39,523 bases of DNA, from contig NZ_SNWX01000030.1 of the NCBI RefSeq assembly GCF_004362045.1, forward strand, positions 1 to 39,523. The letters run 5' to 3'. Source of the stretch: Halanaerobium saccharolyticum (GTDB lineage Bacteria > Bacillota > Halanaerobiia > Halanaerobiales > Halanaerobiaceae). Under the pieces are notes generated by a model that saw only the letters and a program-made list of their open reading frames with translations, was not told the origin of the DNA and did no database searches. Position 1 is the stretch's first letter. Each line of letters opens with the position of its first letter. The translations under genes and the position numbers were made by a program. Positions 8,157-15,798 of this stretch are shown in pieces.

Positions 8157-9134
8157 TTATTCCTGTGTAATTTCTTCATAAATTACATCAGCTCTGTCTA
8201 AGACAGCAGCAGGTATTTCAAGATTTAAATTTTCAGCAGCTTTTTTATTTAGATATAATTTTAATTGATCTGAAGATTGTACAGCCATTTCTGCAGGATC
8301 AGCTCCATTTAAAATTTGTGCTGCCATTTTACCAGTTTGAATACCCAATAATTTATAGTCAATTCCTAAAGTAGCAATTGAGCCCTGTCTAACCTGTCCA
8401 TTCTCTGATGCAAATACAGGGATATTATTTTGATTGGTAATATTTAAAACAGAAGGTAAAGCAGATACTATAATATTGTCTGTAGGGACATAAACTGCAT
8501 CAACATCTCCGACTAGAGAAGAAGCGGCAAGACTAACTTCACTACTATTGCTGACTGTAGCTTCGTGTAGTTTAATTCCCATTTCTGCTGTAACCTTTTT
8601 TACCAGATCAATCTGAACAACTGAGTTTACTTCACCAGGATTATAAAGAACTCCCAGATCAGTTATTTCCGGAATAAATTCTTTAATTAATTCAATCTGT
8701 TTTTCTACTGGATTCATGTCTGTAGTTCCAGTCATATTTCCGCCTGGAACTTCCATGCTTTCAACTATACCAGCCTTTACAGGATCAGTTACAGCCGTAA
8801 ATAATACTGGTGTATCTGTAATTACATTTGCTGCAGCCTGAGCATTAGGAGTAGCAATTGTCAGGATTAAATCTAGATTGTCTCCTCTAAACTGTTGAGC
8901 AATAGATTGAGCAGTTGCAAAATCAGCCTGGGCATTTTGCACAATAAATTCGATGTTTTCTTTACTAAATCCAGCGGCTGTAAGTCCTTCAATAAAACCT
9001 TCCCGGGCTGCGTCCAGAGCTGGATGTTCCACAAATTGCGAAATACCTATTCTATACTCCTGGGCACCTGCTAAGCTGCTAACTAAGACTAATAAAACTG
9101 ATAAAATTACTAAAATCGAGATATTTTTTTCCAT
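8157..9134 (-). CDS. ABC transporter substrate-binding protein (TrpX-type, COG2984)
   Basis: Periplasmic binding protein, 325 residues, resembling family 1 binding folds. The N-terminus is a signal peptide with a hydrophobic core at 6-22 and probable cleavage after SSLAGA. There is no lipobox cysteine, so it is a soluble periplasmic protein, which suggests a diderm cell. The body shows YRIGISQFVEHPALDAAREGF, LILTIATPNAQAAANV and GVLYNPGE, characteristic of COG2984. Homologues in firmicutes take up tryptophan or tyrosine and are often under T-box control (established). Here the upstream leader has no T-box core but does have a strong terminator. The RBS AAAGGGG is clear, and an upstream CCCC could pair with it. 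Confidence 0.9.
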   Translation of the reverse strand: MEKNISILVILSVLLVLVSSLAGAQEYRIGISQFVEHPALDAAREGFIEGLTAAGFSKENIEFIVQNAQADFATAQSIAQQFRGDNLDLILTIATPNAQAAANVITDTPVLFTAVTDPVKAGIVESMEVPGGNMTGTTDMNPVEKQIELIKEFIPEITDLGVLYNPGEVNSVVQIDLVKKVTAEMGIKLHEATVSNSSEVSLAASSLVGDVDAVYVPTDNIIVSALPSVLNITNQNNIPVFASENGQVRQGSIATLGIDYKLLGIQTGKMAAQILNGADPAEMAVQSSDQLKLYLNKKAAENLNLEIPAAVLDRADVIYEEITQE

Positions 9135-9170
9135 TTTTTATTCCCCTTTCTAACTGGTAGTGGGGATAAT

Positions 9171-9197
9171 AAAAAAAACACTCCTGGTGGAGTGTTT
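9171..9197 (-). terminator. Attenuator in the leader of the TrpXYZ-type operon
   Basis: On the minus strand AAACACTCC (9197-9189) and GGAGTGTTT (9184-9176) form a 9-bp stem with an ACCA loop, running straight into eight T residues (9178-9171). It lies between the promoter at 9319-9348 and the first gene at 9134, so transcription of the operon must pass it. Confidence 0.9.
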
Positions 9198-9312
9198 AAT
9201 TGCTTTTAGCTATTTCGCCTAAATTAGGTAAAGATACCCCTTGTTTAAACAAATAGCTTTAGCTTCCCTACAAATTCTCCTACCGTATTACCATGCTACC
9301 AGTTATTTGATT
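9198..9312 (-). promoter_or_regulatory. Structured leader RNA of unknown class, riboswitch or protein-bound attenuator
   Basis: About 115 nt from the predicted start site to the attenuator. Possible helices in the RNA are GCTATTT (9248-9254 region) with AAATAGC, GGTATCTTTACC, CCTAATTTAGG and TTGTTTAAACAA. AACTGGTAG at its 5' end (9304-9296) is perfectly complementary to CTACCAGTT (9160-9152), located after the terminator and just before the RBS. The 5' part has three UAG triplets within 31 nt (9298, 9282, 9270). I could not match it to T-box, purine, SAM, TPP, c-di-GMP, lysine, ykkC or yybP-ykoY consensus sequences from memory. A HutP-like antiterminator gene lies immediately upstream. Confidence 0.7.
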
Positions 9313-9318
9313 TTCTTT

Positions 9319-9348
9319 ATTATACTATTATATGTGTACCTTTGTCAA
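9319..9348 (-). promoter_or_regulatory. Sigma-A-type promoter of the TrpXYZ-type operon
   Basis: On the minus strand: perfect -35 TTGACA (9348-9343), 18-base spacer, perfect -10 TATAAT (9324-9319). Transcription should begin near 9312, so the structured leader begins almost at the first nucleotide. Confidence 0.88.
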
Positions 9349-9387
9349 CTTAATGAGCCCATATAAAATAATGATTTAATTAACTAA

Positions 9388-9810
9388 TTAATCCCCTTTA
9401 TCAAGTAATGAACGATGACTTAAACCAACAGTAACTTCATTTAAATTAAACATACCTACCCCAAAAAAGACAGCAACAACTATATGTTCCCCACTGCGGG
9501 CAACACCAATTTTACCTCCTACATTTAAACCCATTGTTCTGGGCATAATCTGGGTAACTGCATCATGAGCTGCTCCAGCAACTGCTCCCTGGGCAACATG
9601 TGATTCGTCTATTATATTTTCTCTTTTGGCAGCAATAACTGCTCTTTCAATGATTTCTGGAACAGATTTATTGAATTCACCACCAAAGTCCACAGCCGCA
9701 GTATTTATCTCATCAGCTGCAAAATCTTTTTTTAATTGTTTTTCTTCACTTCGAGTAGAAATAGCCATTTTAATAGCTGCTTTTGCAGTTTCTAAACTAT
9801 TATGCTCCAT
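9388..9810 (-). CDS. hutP: HutP-family RNA-binding antiterminator
   Basis: HutP of Bacillus subtilis binds the hut leader RNA with L-histidine and Mg2+ and prevents termination. This 140-residue protein has the family's C-terminal core: DESHVAQGAVAGAAHDAVTQ at 68-87, then IGVARSGEHIVVAVFFGVGM and EVTVGLSHRS at the end. H71 and H132 align with two of the three metal-binding histidines (H73 and H138, from memory). The third (H77) appears replaced by G75, while H82 aligns with another conserved His. AGGAGG lies upstream of the ATG. No hut catabolic genes are in view. The next operon downstream on the same strand has an attenuator, and no clear terminator separates the two, so this is its candidate regulator (inference). 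An extended -10 TGCTATAAT lies at 9849-9841. Confidence 0.85.
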   Translation of the reverse strand: MEHNSLETAKAAIKMAISTRSEEKQLKKDFAADEINTAAVDFGGEFNKSVPEIIERAVIAAKRENIIDESHVAQGAVAGAAHDAVTQIMPRTMGLNVGGKIGVARSGEHIVVAVFFGVGMFNLNEVTVGLSHRSLLDKGD

Positions 9811-10064
9811 AATTTTTCCTCCTCAGTAATTGTTAACTTAATTATAGCAGAAATTTTAACTAAAGTGAAACTTCAAATTTTAATCAGTAATTTTAGAGCA
9901 TGTTTTTATTTTTGTGCAATTGTTTTATAGTAAAATCAAATAAGATTGTGGGATCTAATTGCATCTTTAGGAGAGATAACTTATAATATTAGTACTGAAT
10001 CAAATTAATTTTTAGACTCAATGGAGATGAGGAAAATAATAAATTGTTTTTGGAGGGGTTTTAA

Positions 10065-10610
10065 ATTAATATTTTACTAGTAGCACTGGCATTAGCACTT
10101 GATGCTGCAGGTGTCACAATGGCAATTGGCTGTGGAACTAGAACAAATCTGAGAGAGAAATTTAAGGTTATAATTTCATTTGGCTTTTTTCAATTTTTCT
10201 TTGCTTTAACTGGTGGATTAGCAGGAAACTATATTGATACAAATTTCTTTACTATTTCTAATTATTTTAGTGGAGCGGTGATATTTTTACTCGGTATTTT
10301 TCTGATTCGAGAGGGATACAAAAACGGAGAAGAGTGTATATACAGACAGCTAAGTTTCTGGACTGTGGTTGTGCTTGGAGTAAGTGTCAGCATTGATGCT
10401 CTGGGTGCTGGATTTTCACTTCTTTTTAGTTTAGATTATTCTCTGATCTTTCAGGATTCATTAATAATTGGCCTTATTGCTGCTGTAATTACAGCAGCTG
10501 CTTTTAAAATTGTTAACTATATTAAACATATTGCTTTAGTGGAAAAATATGCAGATTATGTTGGGGGCTTTATTTTATTAATAATTGGGATCAATACTTT
10601 TCTTGCATAA
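10065..10610 (+). CDS. MntP/YtaF-family membrane protein with predicted AUU start
   Basis: Six-segment inner-membrane protein; MntP members export manganese, YtaF members are of unknown function. The two halves carry related Asp motifs: ALALDAAGV in segment 1 and SVSIDALGAGF in segment 4. The first canonical ATG (10119) would cut away most of segment 1 including its conserved Asp and has no Shine-Dalgarno sequence. Reading upstream in frame gives ILLVALALALDAAGVTMAIG, the expected family N-terminus, back to a TAA at 10062. GGAGGGG at 10052-10058 lies 6 bases before an ATT at 10065, which I take as the start (181 residues, the normal family length). The next ATT (10071) is an alternative. No yybP-ykoY riboswitch consensus was seen upstream. 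Confidence 0.75.
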   Translation: MNILLVALALALDAAGVTMAIGCGTRTNLREKFKVIISFGFFQFFFALTGGLAGNYIDTNFFTISNYFSGAVIFLLGIFLIREGYKNGEECIYRQLSFWTVVVLGVSVSIDALGAGFSLLFSLDYSLIFQDSLIIGLIAAVITAAAFKIVNYIKHIALVEKYADYVGGFILLIIGINTFLA

Positions 10611-10646
10611 TTCTAGTAAAAAGCAAAGAAATAATTTAGATAAAAG

Positions 10647-10702
10647 AAAACCGGCTGCTGCAGTGTTTACTTAAAATTTAGTCTGCATTGGCCGGTTTTT
10701 TT
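10647..10702. terminator. Bidirectional terminator between convergent genes
   Basis: AAAACCGGC (10647-10655) pairs with GCCGGTTTT (10691-10699), with further inner pairing of CTGCAGTG against CTGCATTG-type sequence. T residues follow on the plus strand, and A residues precede, giving T's on the minus strand. It serves the MntP-like gene and the RNA methyltransferase. Confidence 0.85.
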
Positions 10703-10745
10703 GTTTAGTGATAGGATATCTGTTTATTTAATATTGAAGCTATAT

Positions 10746-11912
10746 TTAGACTTTCTTTAAAAGAGTAATTACTTCTAAATGTTTTGTATGGGGAAACATA
10801 TCTACAGCTTTAAATTTTTCTAATTTATAGTTATGAATTTCCAGTTCTTTTAAGTCCCTGGCCAGGCTTTTTGGATTACAGGAGATATATAAAATCTCAT
10901 CTGAATCTGCTGCAGCAATTTTAGTTAGGGCTTTAGGGTTGATGCCCGGTCTGGGAGGGTCAATAATCAGCAGATCGGACTGCTGTTCAATATTATTGAT
11001 TTCTTCCAGCACATCTCCAGCAATATACTCTGTATTCTGCACATTATTCATTTCAGCATTTTCTGCTGCTCTTTCTGCAGCATCTGGATCAATTTCTATC
11101 CCATAGATTTTTGCAGCGTCAGCAGCGATAGATTGAGAAATGGTACCAGCTCCACAGTAAAGGTCATATACTATTTTCTCTTTTGCACTGCCAATATATT
11201 TTTCTGCCTCAGAATATAATAGTTCAGCCCCTTTTGTATTGGTCTGAAAAAAAGAAAGAGAATCTATTTTAAATTTATTATCCAGCAGCTGATCATAAAA
11301 GTAGTTGCGGCCGTGGTAGATTTTCATTTCATCACAGCTTACCTGATCCGAAAAACCATCATTAATAGTCTGCACAAAACCCACAAGCTCCCCTTTTAAA
11401 GCAAGAGTCTTTAACTTCTCAGTCAGTTGAGAGAAATCATGATCCTGCTGACTGGTAGTAACCAGATTGGCTGCAACTTCTCCAGTATTAATACCTTTTC
11501 TAATTACTAAATTGCGCAAAAAACCCTCTCTTAATTTAACATGATATTTTTTAAATTCATTTGCCCGGCAGTAATCTATAATAGTACTTAAAATATCTCT
11601 AAAATCCTGATCAACTAATAAGCATTGATCAACTGTAATTACATCAAACATTCTACCCTGGGGATGCATACCCAGCTGCAGTTTGCCACCTTTTTTTAAA
11701 TCTCCAAAGCTAAATTCCATATTATTTCGGTATTCATAAATATCAGGACTTGCCAGAATTCCTTCAAAGTTGTCAATATCTATTTCTTTTTCTTTAAAAA
11801 TATTTAAAAGAGTATTTTTCTTGTTCTCGAGCTGCTCAGAATAAGGAACTTCCTGAATTGAACAACCTCCACAGCGATCATAATGAACACATAAATCTTT
11901 ATTTTTTACCAA
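10746..11912 (-). CDS. 23S rRNA (uracil-5-)-methyltransferase, RlmD/RlmCD family
   Basis: SAM-dependent enzyme that makes 5-methyluridine in 23S rRNA. Cys8, Cys14, Cys17 and Cys97 (CVHYDRCGGCS and VDQCLLV) match the [4Fe-4S] ligands of RumA/RlmD. The SAM site is YDLYCGAGTIS near 245, the base-flipping region LIIDPPRPGI near 315, and the catalytic cysteine is in YISCNPKSLARDL near 345. At 388 residues it lacks the usual N-terminal TRAM domain. Start is a TTG at 11912 with AGGAGGT 8 bases upstream. It lies 32 bases after the NSS gene and is probably in its transcript. Confidence 0.9.
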   Translation of the reverse strand: MVKNKDLCVHYDRCGGCSIQEVPYSEQLENKKNTLLNIFKEKEIDIDNFEGILASPDIYEYRNNMEFSFGDLKKGGKLQLGMHPQGRMFDVITVDQCLLVDQDFRDILSTIIDYCRANEFKKYHVKLREGFLRNLVIRKGINTGEVAANLVTTSQQDHDFSQLTEKLKTLALKGELVGFVQTINDGFSDQVSCDEMKIYHGRNYFYDQLLDNKFKIDSLSFFQTNTKGAELLYSEAEKYIGSAKEKIVYDLYCGAGTISQSIAADAAKIYGIEIDPDAAERAAENAEMNNVQNTEYIAGDVLEEINNIEQQSDLLIIDPPRPGINPKALTKIAAADSDEILYISCNPKSLARDLKELEIHNYKLEKFKAVDMFPHTKHLEVITLLKKV

Positions 11913-11944
11913 AATTGAACCTCCTAAAATTTATTGACTCATAA

Positions 11945-13270
11945 TTAAATTGTCTGATAGATATTAAAAAGCATAATAAATAAAACAGCTGCCGGCACAA
12001 TATATTTCAACAGTATAGAATAAATACTTCCAATTTTAAAACGGCTGTTTTTATTGGCTTCTTTAACTGCATTTTTACTGCCCCAGATATGACCAACAAA
12101 GATCGAAGTTAAAATACCACCTGTTGGCAGAAAGATTGAATTAGAAAACCAGTCATAAGTGTCAAGGACATCCATACCCAAAAAACTGAAATTAGAAAAT
12201 GAGCTGTAACCTAAAAGCGGCGGGATTCCAATTAAAAAGATTAAAAAACCCATGAGATAGGATGCTTTTTTTCTTTTCCATTGATATTCATCAACTAAAA
12301 AGGCTACCACAACTTCGAGCATTGAGATTGAAGAAGTTAAGGCTGCAATTGTCAGCAGTAAAAAGAAAATCACTGAAAAAAATGTTCCAAAGGGCATCTG
12401 TGTAAAAACTGCAGGTAAAGTAATGAATGTTAGACCAGGTCCAGAAGCCGGATCAAGTCCAAACGCAAAAACTGCAGGGAAAATCGCAAAACCTGCCAGT
12501 AAAGCTACTGCAGTATCAAAAATTAAGACATAGCCAGCACTCTCACTAATACTTTCTTTTTCACTTAAATAACTTCCATAAGTAATCATTGCTCCCATAC
12601 CAAGGCTTAATGTAAAAAATGCCTGTGAGATGGCATCAGCAAAGGTCTGAAAACTAATTGCAGAAAAATTAGGTTTTAAGTAAAAACTTAAACCGGCTCC
12701 AGCTCCCTCCAGTGTCACAGAACGAATGATCAGTAAAAAGATTATTGCAAATAAAATGGGCATTAAAATTTTGACCAATTTCTGGATTCCATTAACAACT
12801 CCCGCACCAATAACGGCAATTGTTAAAAACATAAAAATTCCATGCCAGATAATTGGTTCAGCAAAACTGCTGATATGCCCCGAAAATATTGCCGGAAAAT
12901 TGCTTTCTGCAGTAAAGCTTAAAGACTTAAAAATATAGGACATTCCCCATCCTGCCACAACAGAGTAATAGCTTAAAATTACAAAACCCGATAACACACC
13001 AAGAGCTCCGACCAGCGGCCAGGCAGAGTCAGGTGCCATCTTTTTAAAAGCTCCAATCGGATTTTTAGCAGTAATTCTTCCCAGGGACATTTCTGAAACT
13101 AAAATTGGATAACCAATAAATAAAATTGCAGCTAAATAGATTAAAATAAAAATTGCGCCCCCATTAGTTCCAGTAATAAACGGGAAACGCCAGATATTGC
13201 CAAGACCAATGGCAGATCCAGATGCAGCCAGAATAAAACCTAATCTGGAAGTCCAGTTTTCTCTCTCCAT
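11945..13270 (-). CDS. Sodium-dependent symporter, NSS family (MhsT-like)
   Basis: Na+-coupled amino acid or osmolyte importer of the LeuT fold, 441 residues, with about eleven membrane segments. The N-terminal signature RLGFILAASGSAIGLGNIWR covers the Na+ and substrate sites of segment 1, with the unwound GSAIGLGN stretch. The later FFTLSLGMGAMITYGSYL is the segment 6 region, and TSSISMLEV contributes to the second sodium site (family knowledge). The length matches bacterial 11-segment members. AGGAGG precedes the ATG. Substrate is not determinable from sequence. Confidence 0.92.
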   Translation of the reverse strand: MERENWTSRLGFILAASGSAIGLGNIWRFPFITGTNGGAIFILIYLAAILFIGYPILVSEMSLGRITAKNPIGAFKKMAPDSAWPLVGALGVLSGFVILSYYSVVAGWGMSYIFKSLSFTAESNFPAIFSGHISSFAEPIIWHGIFMFLTIAVIGAGVVNGIQKLVKILMPILFAIIFLLIIRSVTLEGAGAGLSFYLKPNFSAISFQTFADAISQAFFTLSLGMGAMITYGSYLSEKESISESAGYVLIFDTAVALLAGFAIFPAVFAFGLDPASGPGLTFITLPAVFTQMPFGTFFSVIFFLLLTIAALTSSISMLEVVVAFLVDEYQWKRKKASYLMGFLIFLIGIPPLLGYSSFSNFSFLGMDVLDTYDWFSNSIFLPTGGILTSIFVGHIWGSKNAVKEANKNSRFKIGSIYSILLKYIVPAAVLFIMLFNIYQTI

Positions 13271-13696
13271 AAATAAATCCTCCTTGTTATTTTGCTTATA
13301 ATATTTACTTTTGCCTGTTTATTTTATCATATTAGGCGGCGGGCATCAATTTTAAAATTTCAGTAACTTTACTGCTGGTGTTATTTGTAAAATAGTAAAA
13401 TTAAAATCAGCTCTGAAAACGATTAAGTAAAATCAAATACATTTAATTGTTTTTTCTCATAAAAGCTGGAAATCATTCTATATATTTGTTATAATACATT
13501 CAACCTGAATAGATGAGTTGAGGATAGTATACAATCAGTGAAATTAACAAAAGTAATTATTATTTAGAAGTAAGTTGATGATTGTATTTTTAGATGAGCT
13601 ATAATGTTATTTTGAGTATATTTTAAATTTTAGTTTAGCTGAGCCAGGATATATCAGGTAAAAATGAGTAGAAAAGAAGACAAGGAGGAAAATGAA
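13271..13696. other. Intergenic region between two divergent NSS genes
   Basis: No gene is seen in these 426 bases. A TATAAT at 13489-13494 may be a plus-strand -10 but lacks a convincing -35. ATACAATCA (13529-13537) and TGATTGTAT (13579-13587) form a perfect 9-bp inverted repeat around a 41-base AT-rich loop, followed by TTTTTAG. This could be a leader hairpin or two operator half-sites. A 12-residue in-frame extension of the downstream gene (from 13664) is rejected because AAGGAGG at 13682-13688 serves the ATG at 13697. Confidence 0.5.
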
Positions 13697-15172
13697 ATGG
13701 AACAGAAACGTGATCAATGGGGAAGTAGACTTGGTTTTATTTTAGCAACAATTGGTTCAGCAGTAGGGCTTGGTAATATCTGGCGTTTTTCATATCAGGC
13801 ATATGAAAATGGTGGTGGAGCATTCTTATTTCCATATTTATTTGCCCTAATAACTGCAGGTATACCGCTATTATTACTTGAAATGGGTTTTGGATTTTTT
13901 ACAAGAAACTCTGCCCCCAGCTCTTTTCGTAAAATTAACGAAAAATTTGAATGGGTTGGCTGGTGGTCAATATTAATTGCTTTTGTAGTAACAGTTTATT
14001 ATATTGTTATTATAGCCTGGAGTTTGTTATTTGTGTTTGAATCATTTTCGCTGGGTTGGACAGCTGATCCAGAAGGATTTTTCTTTGGTGAATTTCTGAA
14101 TTTTTCTGGTAGTGCTTTTGAATTAGGTGGAATTCAGTGGCCAATATTTTTTGCTTTACTTGCAATCTGGTTAATTAATTATTTAATCATTGCTGGTGGA
14201 GTGGAAAAGGGAATTGAAAAAGCGAGTAAGATTTTTATGCCTCTTTTAGCTGCGATGGTTCTAGTAATTGTATTTAGAGGAGTTACACTTCCGGGAGCAA
14301 TGGAAGGAGTAAAAGCATTTATTACACCTGATTTTTCCAAAATTTTGGATTGGAATATCTGGGTTGGTGCTTATGGACAGATCTTCTTTACTTTAAGTCT
14401 TGGTTTTGGAATTATGATTGCTTATTCCAGTTATCTGCCTAAAAAATCAGATGTAGTTAAAAATGGAATTATTGCTGCTTTAGCAAATAGTGTTTTTAGT
14501 ATAGTAGTAGGTTTTGGTGTTTTTGGTATACTTGGATATATGGCTACCCAGCAGGGAGTAGCAATTGGAGATGTGGCAACTTCTGGTATCGGACTTGCTT
14601 TTATCGCTTTTCCGAAGGCTATAAATTTATTGCCGGGCTTACCACAGTTATTTGGCTTTGCCTTTTTCTTTTCTTTAACAATTGCAGGACTTTCATCCAG
14701 TATCTCGCTGATTGAATCAGTAGTATCATCACTAATCGATAACTTTAGTTTAAGTCGTAAAAAAGCTGTAACTATAGTTTCGATAGTTGGATTTTTGCTT
14801 GGGGTACCAATGGTTACCCAGGGTGGTTTAGCTATCTTAGATATTGTTGATCACTTTGTTAATATTTTTGGTTTGCTGGTAGTAGGATTAGTGGAAATGC
14901 TGGTCTTAAGTTATGCCTTTGATCTGGATAAGATTAAAGATAATATGAATGCCAGTTCTGATCTGCATATTGGTGGGGGTTGGAAAGCAATGATTAAGGT
15001 AGTAGCACCTTTGTTTATTGGTATTGGATTTATTCAAAATACCATTTCAGAATTTAGTGCTGCATATGGAGGATATCCGATGAGTGAACTTCTTACCTTT
15101 GGCTGGCTTGTTGCAGCACTGCTTGTAATATTTGCAGTCTTAATTGCTAATAATAGTAAAAACAAAGTATAA
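13697..15172 (+). CDS. Sodium-dependent symporter, NSS family
   Basis: Second LeuT-fold Na+ symporter, 491 residues from the ATG at 13697, which has AAGGAGG at 13682-13688. Signatures: RLGFILATIGSAVGLGNIWR (segment 1), FFTLSLGFGIMIAYSSYL (segment 6), GLSSSISLIESVVSSL (segment 8). It is clearly related to the product of 11945-13270 but longer, with extra C-terminal membrane segments, so it is an older paralogue and not a fresh duplicate. Two divergent NSS genes fit a salt-adapted organism importing amino acids or osmolytes with Na+ (inference). Confidence 0.92.
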   Translation: MEQKRDQWGSRLGFILATIGSAVGLGNIWRFSYQAYENGGGAFLFPYLFALITAGIPLLLLEMGFGFFTRNSAPSSFRKINEKFEWVGWWSILIAFVVTVYYIVIIAWSLLFVFESFSLGWTADPEGFFFGEFLNFSGSAFELGGIQWPIFFALLAIWLINYLIIAGGVEKGIEKASKIFMPLLAAMVLVIVFRGVTLPGAMEGVKAFITPDFSKILDWNIWVGAYGQIFFTLSLGFGIMIAYSSYLPKKSDVVKNGIIAALANSVFSIVVGFGVFGILGYMATQQGVAIGDVATSGIGLAFIAFPKAINLLPGLPQLFGFAFFFSLTIAGLSSSISLIESVVSSLIDNFSLSRKKAVTIVSIVGFLLGVPMVTQGGLAILDIVDHFVNIFGLLVVGLVEMLVLSYAFDLDKIKDNMNASSDLHIGGGWKAMIKVVAPLFIGIGFIQNTISEFSAAYGGYPMSELLTFGWLVAALLVIFAVLIANNSKNKV

Positions 15173-15200
15173 TTATTGTATAATTTAATTAATGAAATTG

Positions 15201-15229
15201 AGTCCCCAGTTTAGGCTGGGGGCTTTTTT
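15201..15229 (+). terminator. Intrinsic terminator after the NSS gene
   Basis: CCCCAG (15204-15209), loop TTTAGG, CTGGGG (15216-15221), then GC and six T residues. Confidence 0.9.
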
Positions 15230-15278
15230 GATTTTTTAAAAATAAATTATATAATATTAACAGAGGAGGAGATAAGGA

Positions 15279-15779
15279 ATGAAAGAAATTTTTGAACGCA
15301 GAAGTATTAGAAAATATATGGACAAAGAGGTTGAAGAAGAAAAAATCCAGAAATTGCTGAAAGCAGCAGTGGCTGCTCCATCAGCCGGGAATGAGCAGCC
15401 CTGGCATTTTATTGTGATTAAAGCTAGAGAACACCTTGACCAGCTGGCTGAAATTCATCCTTATGCCAAAATGTTAAAAGAAGCACCACTGGCAATTGCA
15501 GTCTGTGCGGATCTGGATCAGCAGAGACATCAGGGTTTCTGGGTTCAGGACTGTGCGGCAGCAACTCAAAACATTTTACTGGAGGCTGTTTCTTTAGAAC
15601 TTGGTGCAGTCTGGATTGGCTGTCACCCGGCTGAGGATAGAGAAAAAGCAATAAGTGAGTATTTAGATGTACCTGAAAACGCAAAAACACTTTCTTTAAT
15701 TTCAATTGGTTATCCTGCTGAAGAAAAAGGAGAGGTAGATAGATTGAGTGATGATATTATTCATCAAGGAAAATGGTAA
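15279..15779 (+). CDS. Nitroreductase-family FMN oxidoreductase
   Basis: FMN-dependent NAD(P)H oxidoreductase, 166 residues, the short form of the family. The FMN phosphate-binding motif RRSIRKY lies at 7-13, AAPSAGNEQPWHFIVI near 33-48, and the glycine-rich ELGAVWIGC near 112 completes the isoalloxazine site. GGAGGAGA precedes the ATG. The natural substrate is unknown. It is 19 bases upstream of the PHP-domain gene and likely cotranscribed. Confidence 0.88.
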   Translation: MKEIFERRSIRKYMDKEVEEEKIQKLLKAAVAAPSAGNEQPWHFIVIKAREHLDQLAEIHPYAKMLKEAPLAIAVCADLDQQRHQGFWVQDCAAATQNILLEAVSLELGAVWIGCHPAEDREKAISEYLDVPENAKTLSLISIGYPAEEKGEVDRLSDDIIHQGKW

Positions 15780-15798
15780 AAAACAGAGGAGCTGAATT

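Noticed and set aside
9150-9298. Array of UAG triplets as proof of HutP binding
   Set aside because: Six UAG triplets occur in about 160 nt, only modestly above what AT-rich RNA gives by chance, and their spacing (16, 12, ... 9) is irregular. Kept as a hint only.
9198-9312. T-box leader for the TrpXYZ-type operon
   Set aside because: The GGGTGGNACCGCG-type T-box core and a stem I AGTA motif are both absent, although the operon type made it a strong prior guess.
9811-10064. Manganese (yybP-ykoY) riboswitch before the MntP-like gene
   Set aside because: The region is AT-rich and lacks the conserved loop sequences; no strong terminator precedes the start.
11945-15172. Recent tandem duplication of NSS genes
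   Set aside because: The two proteins differ in length and in most positions outside the family motifs, so they are old paralogues.
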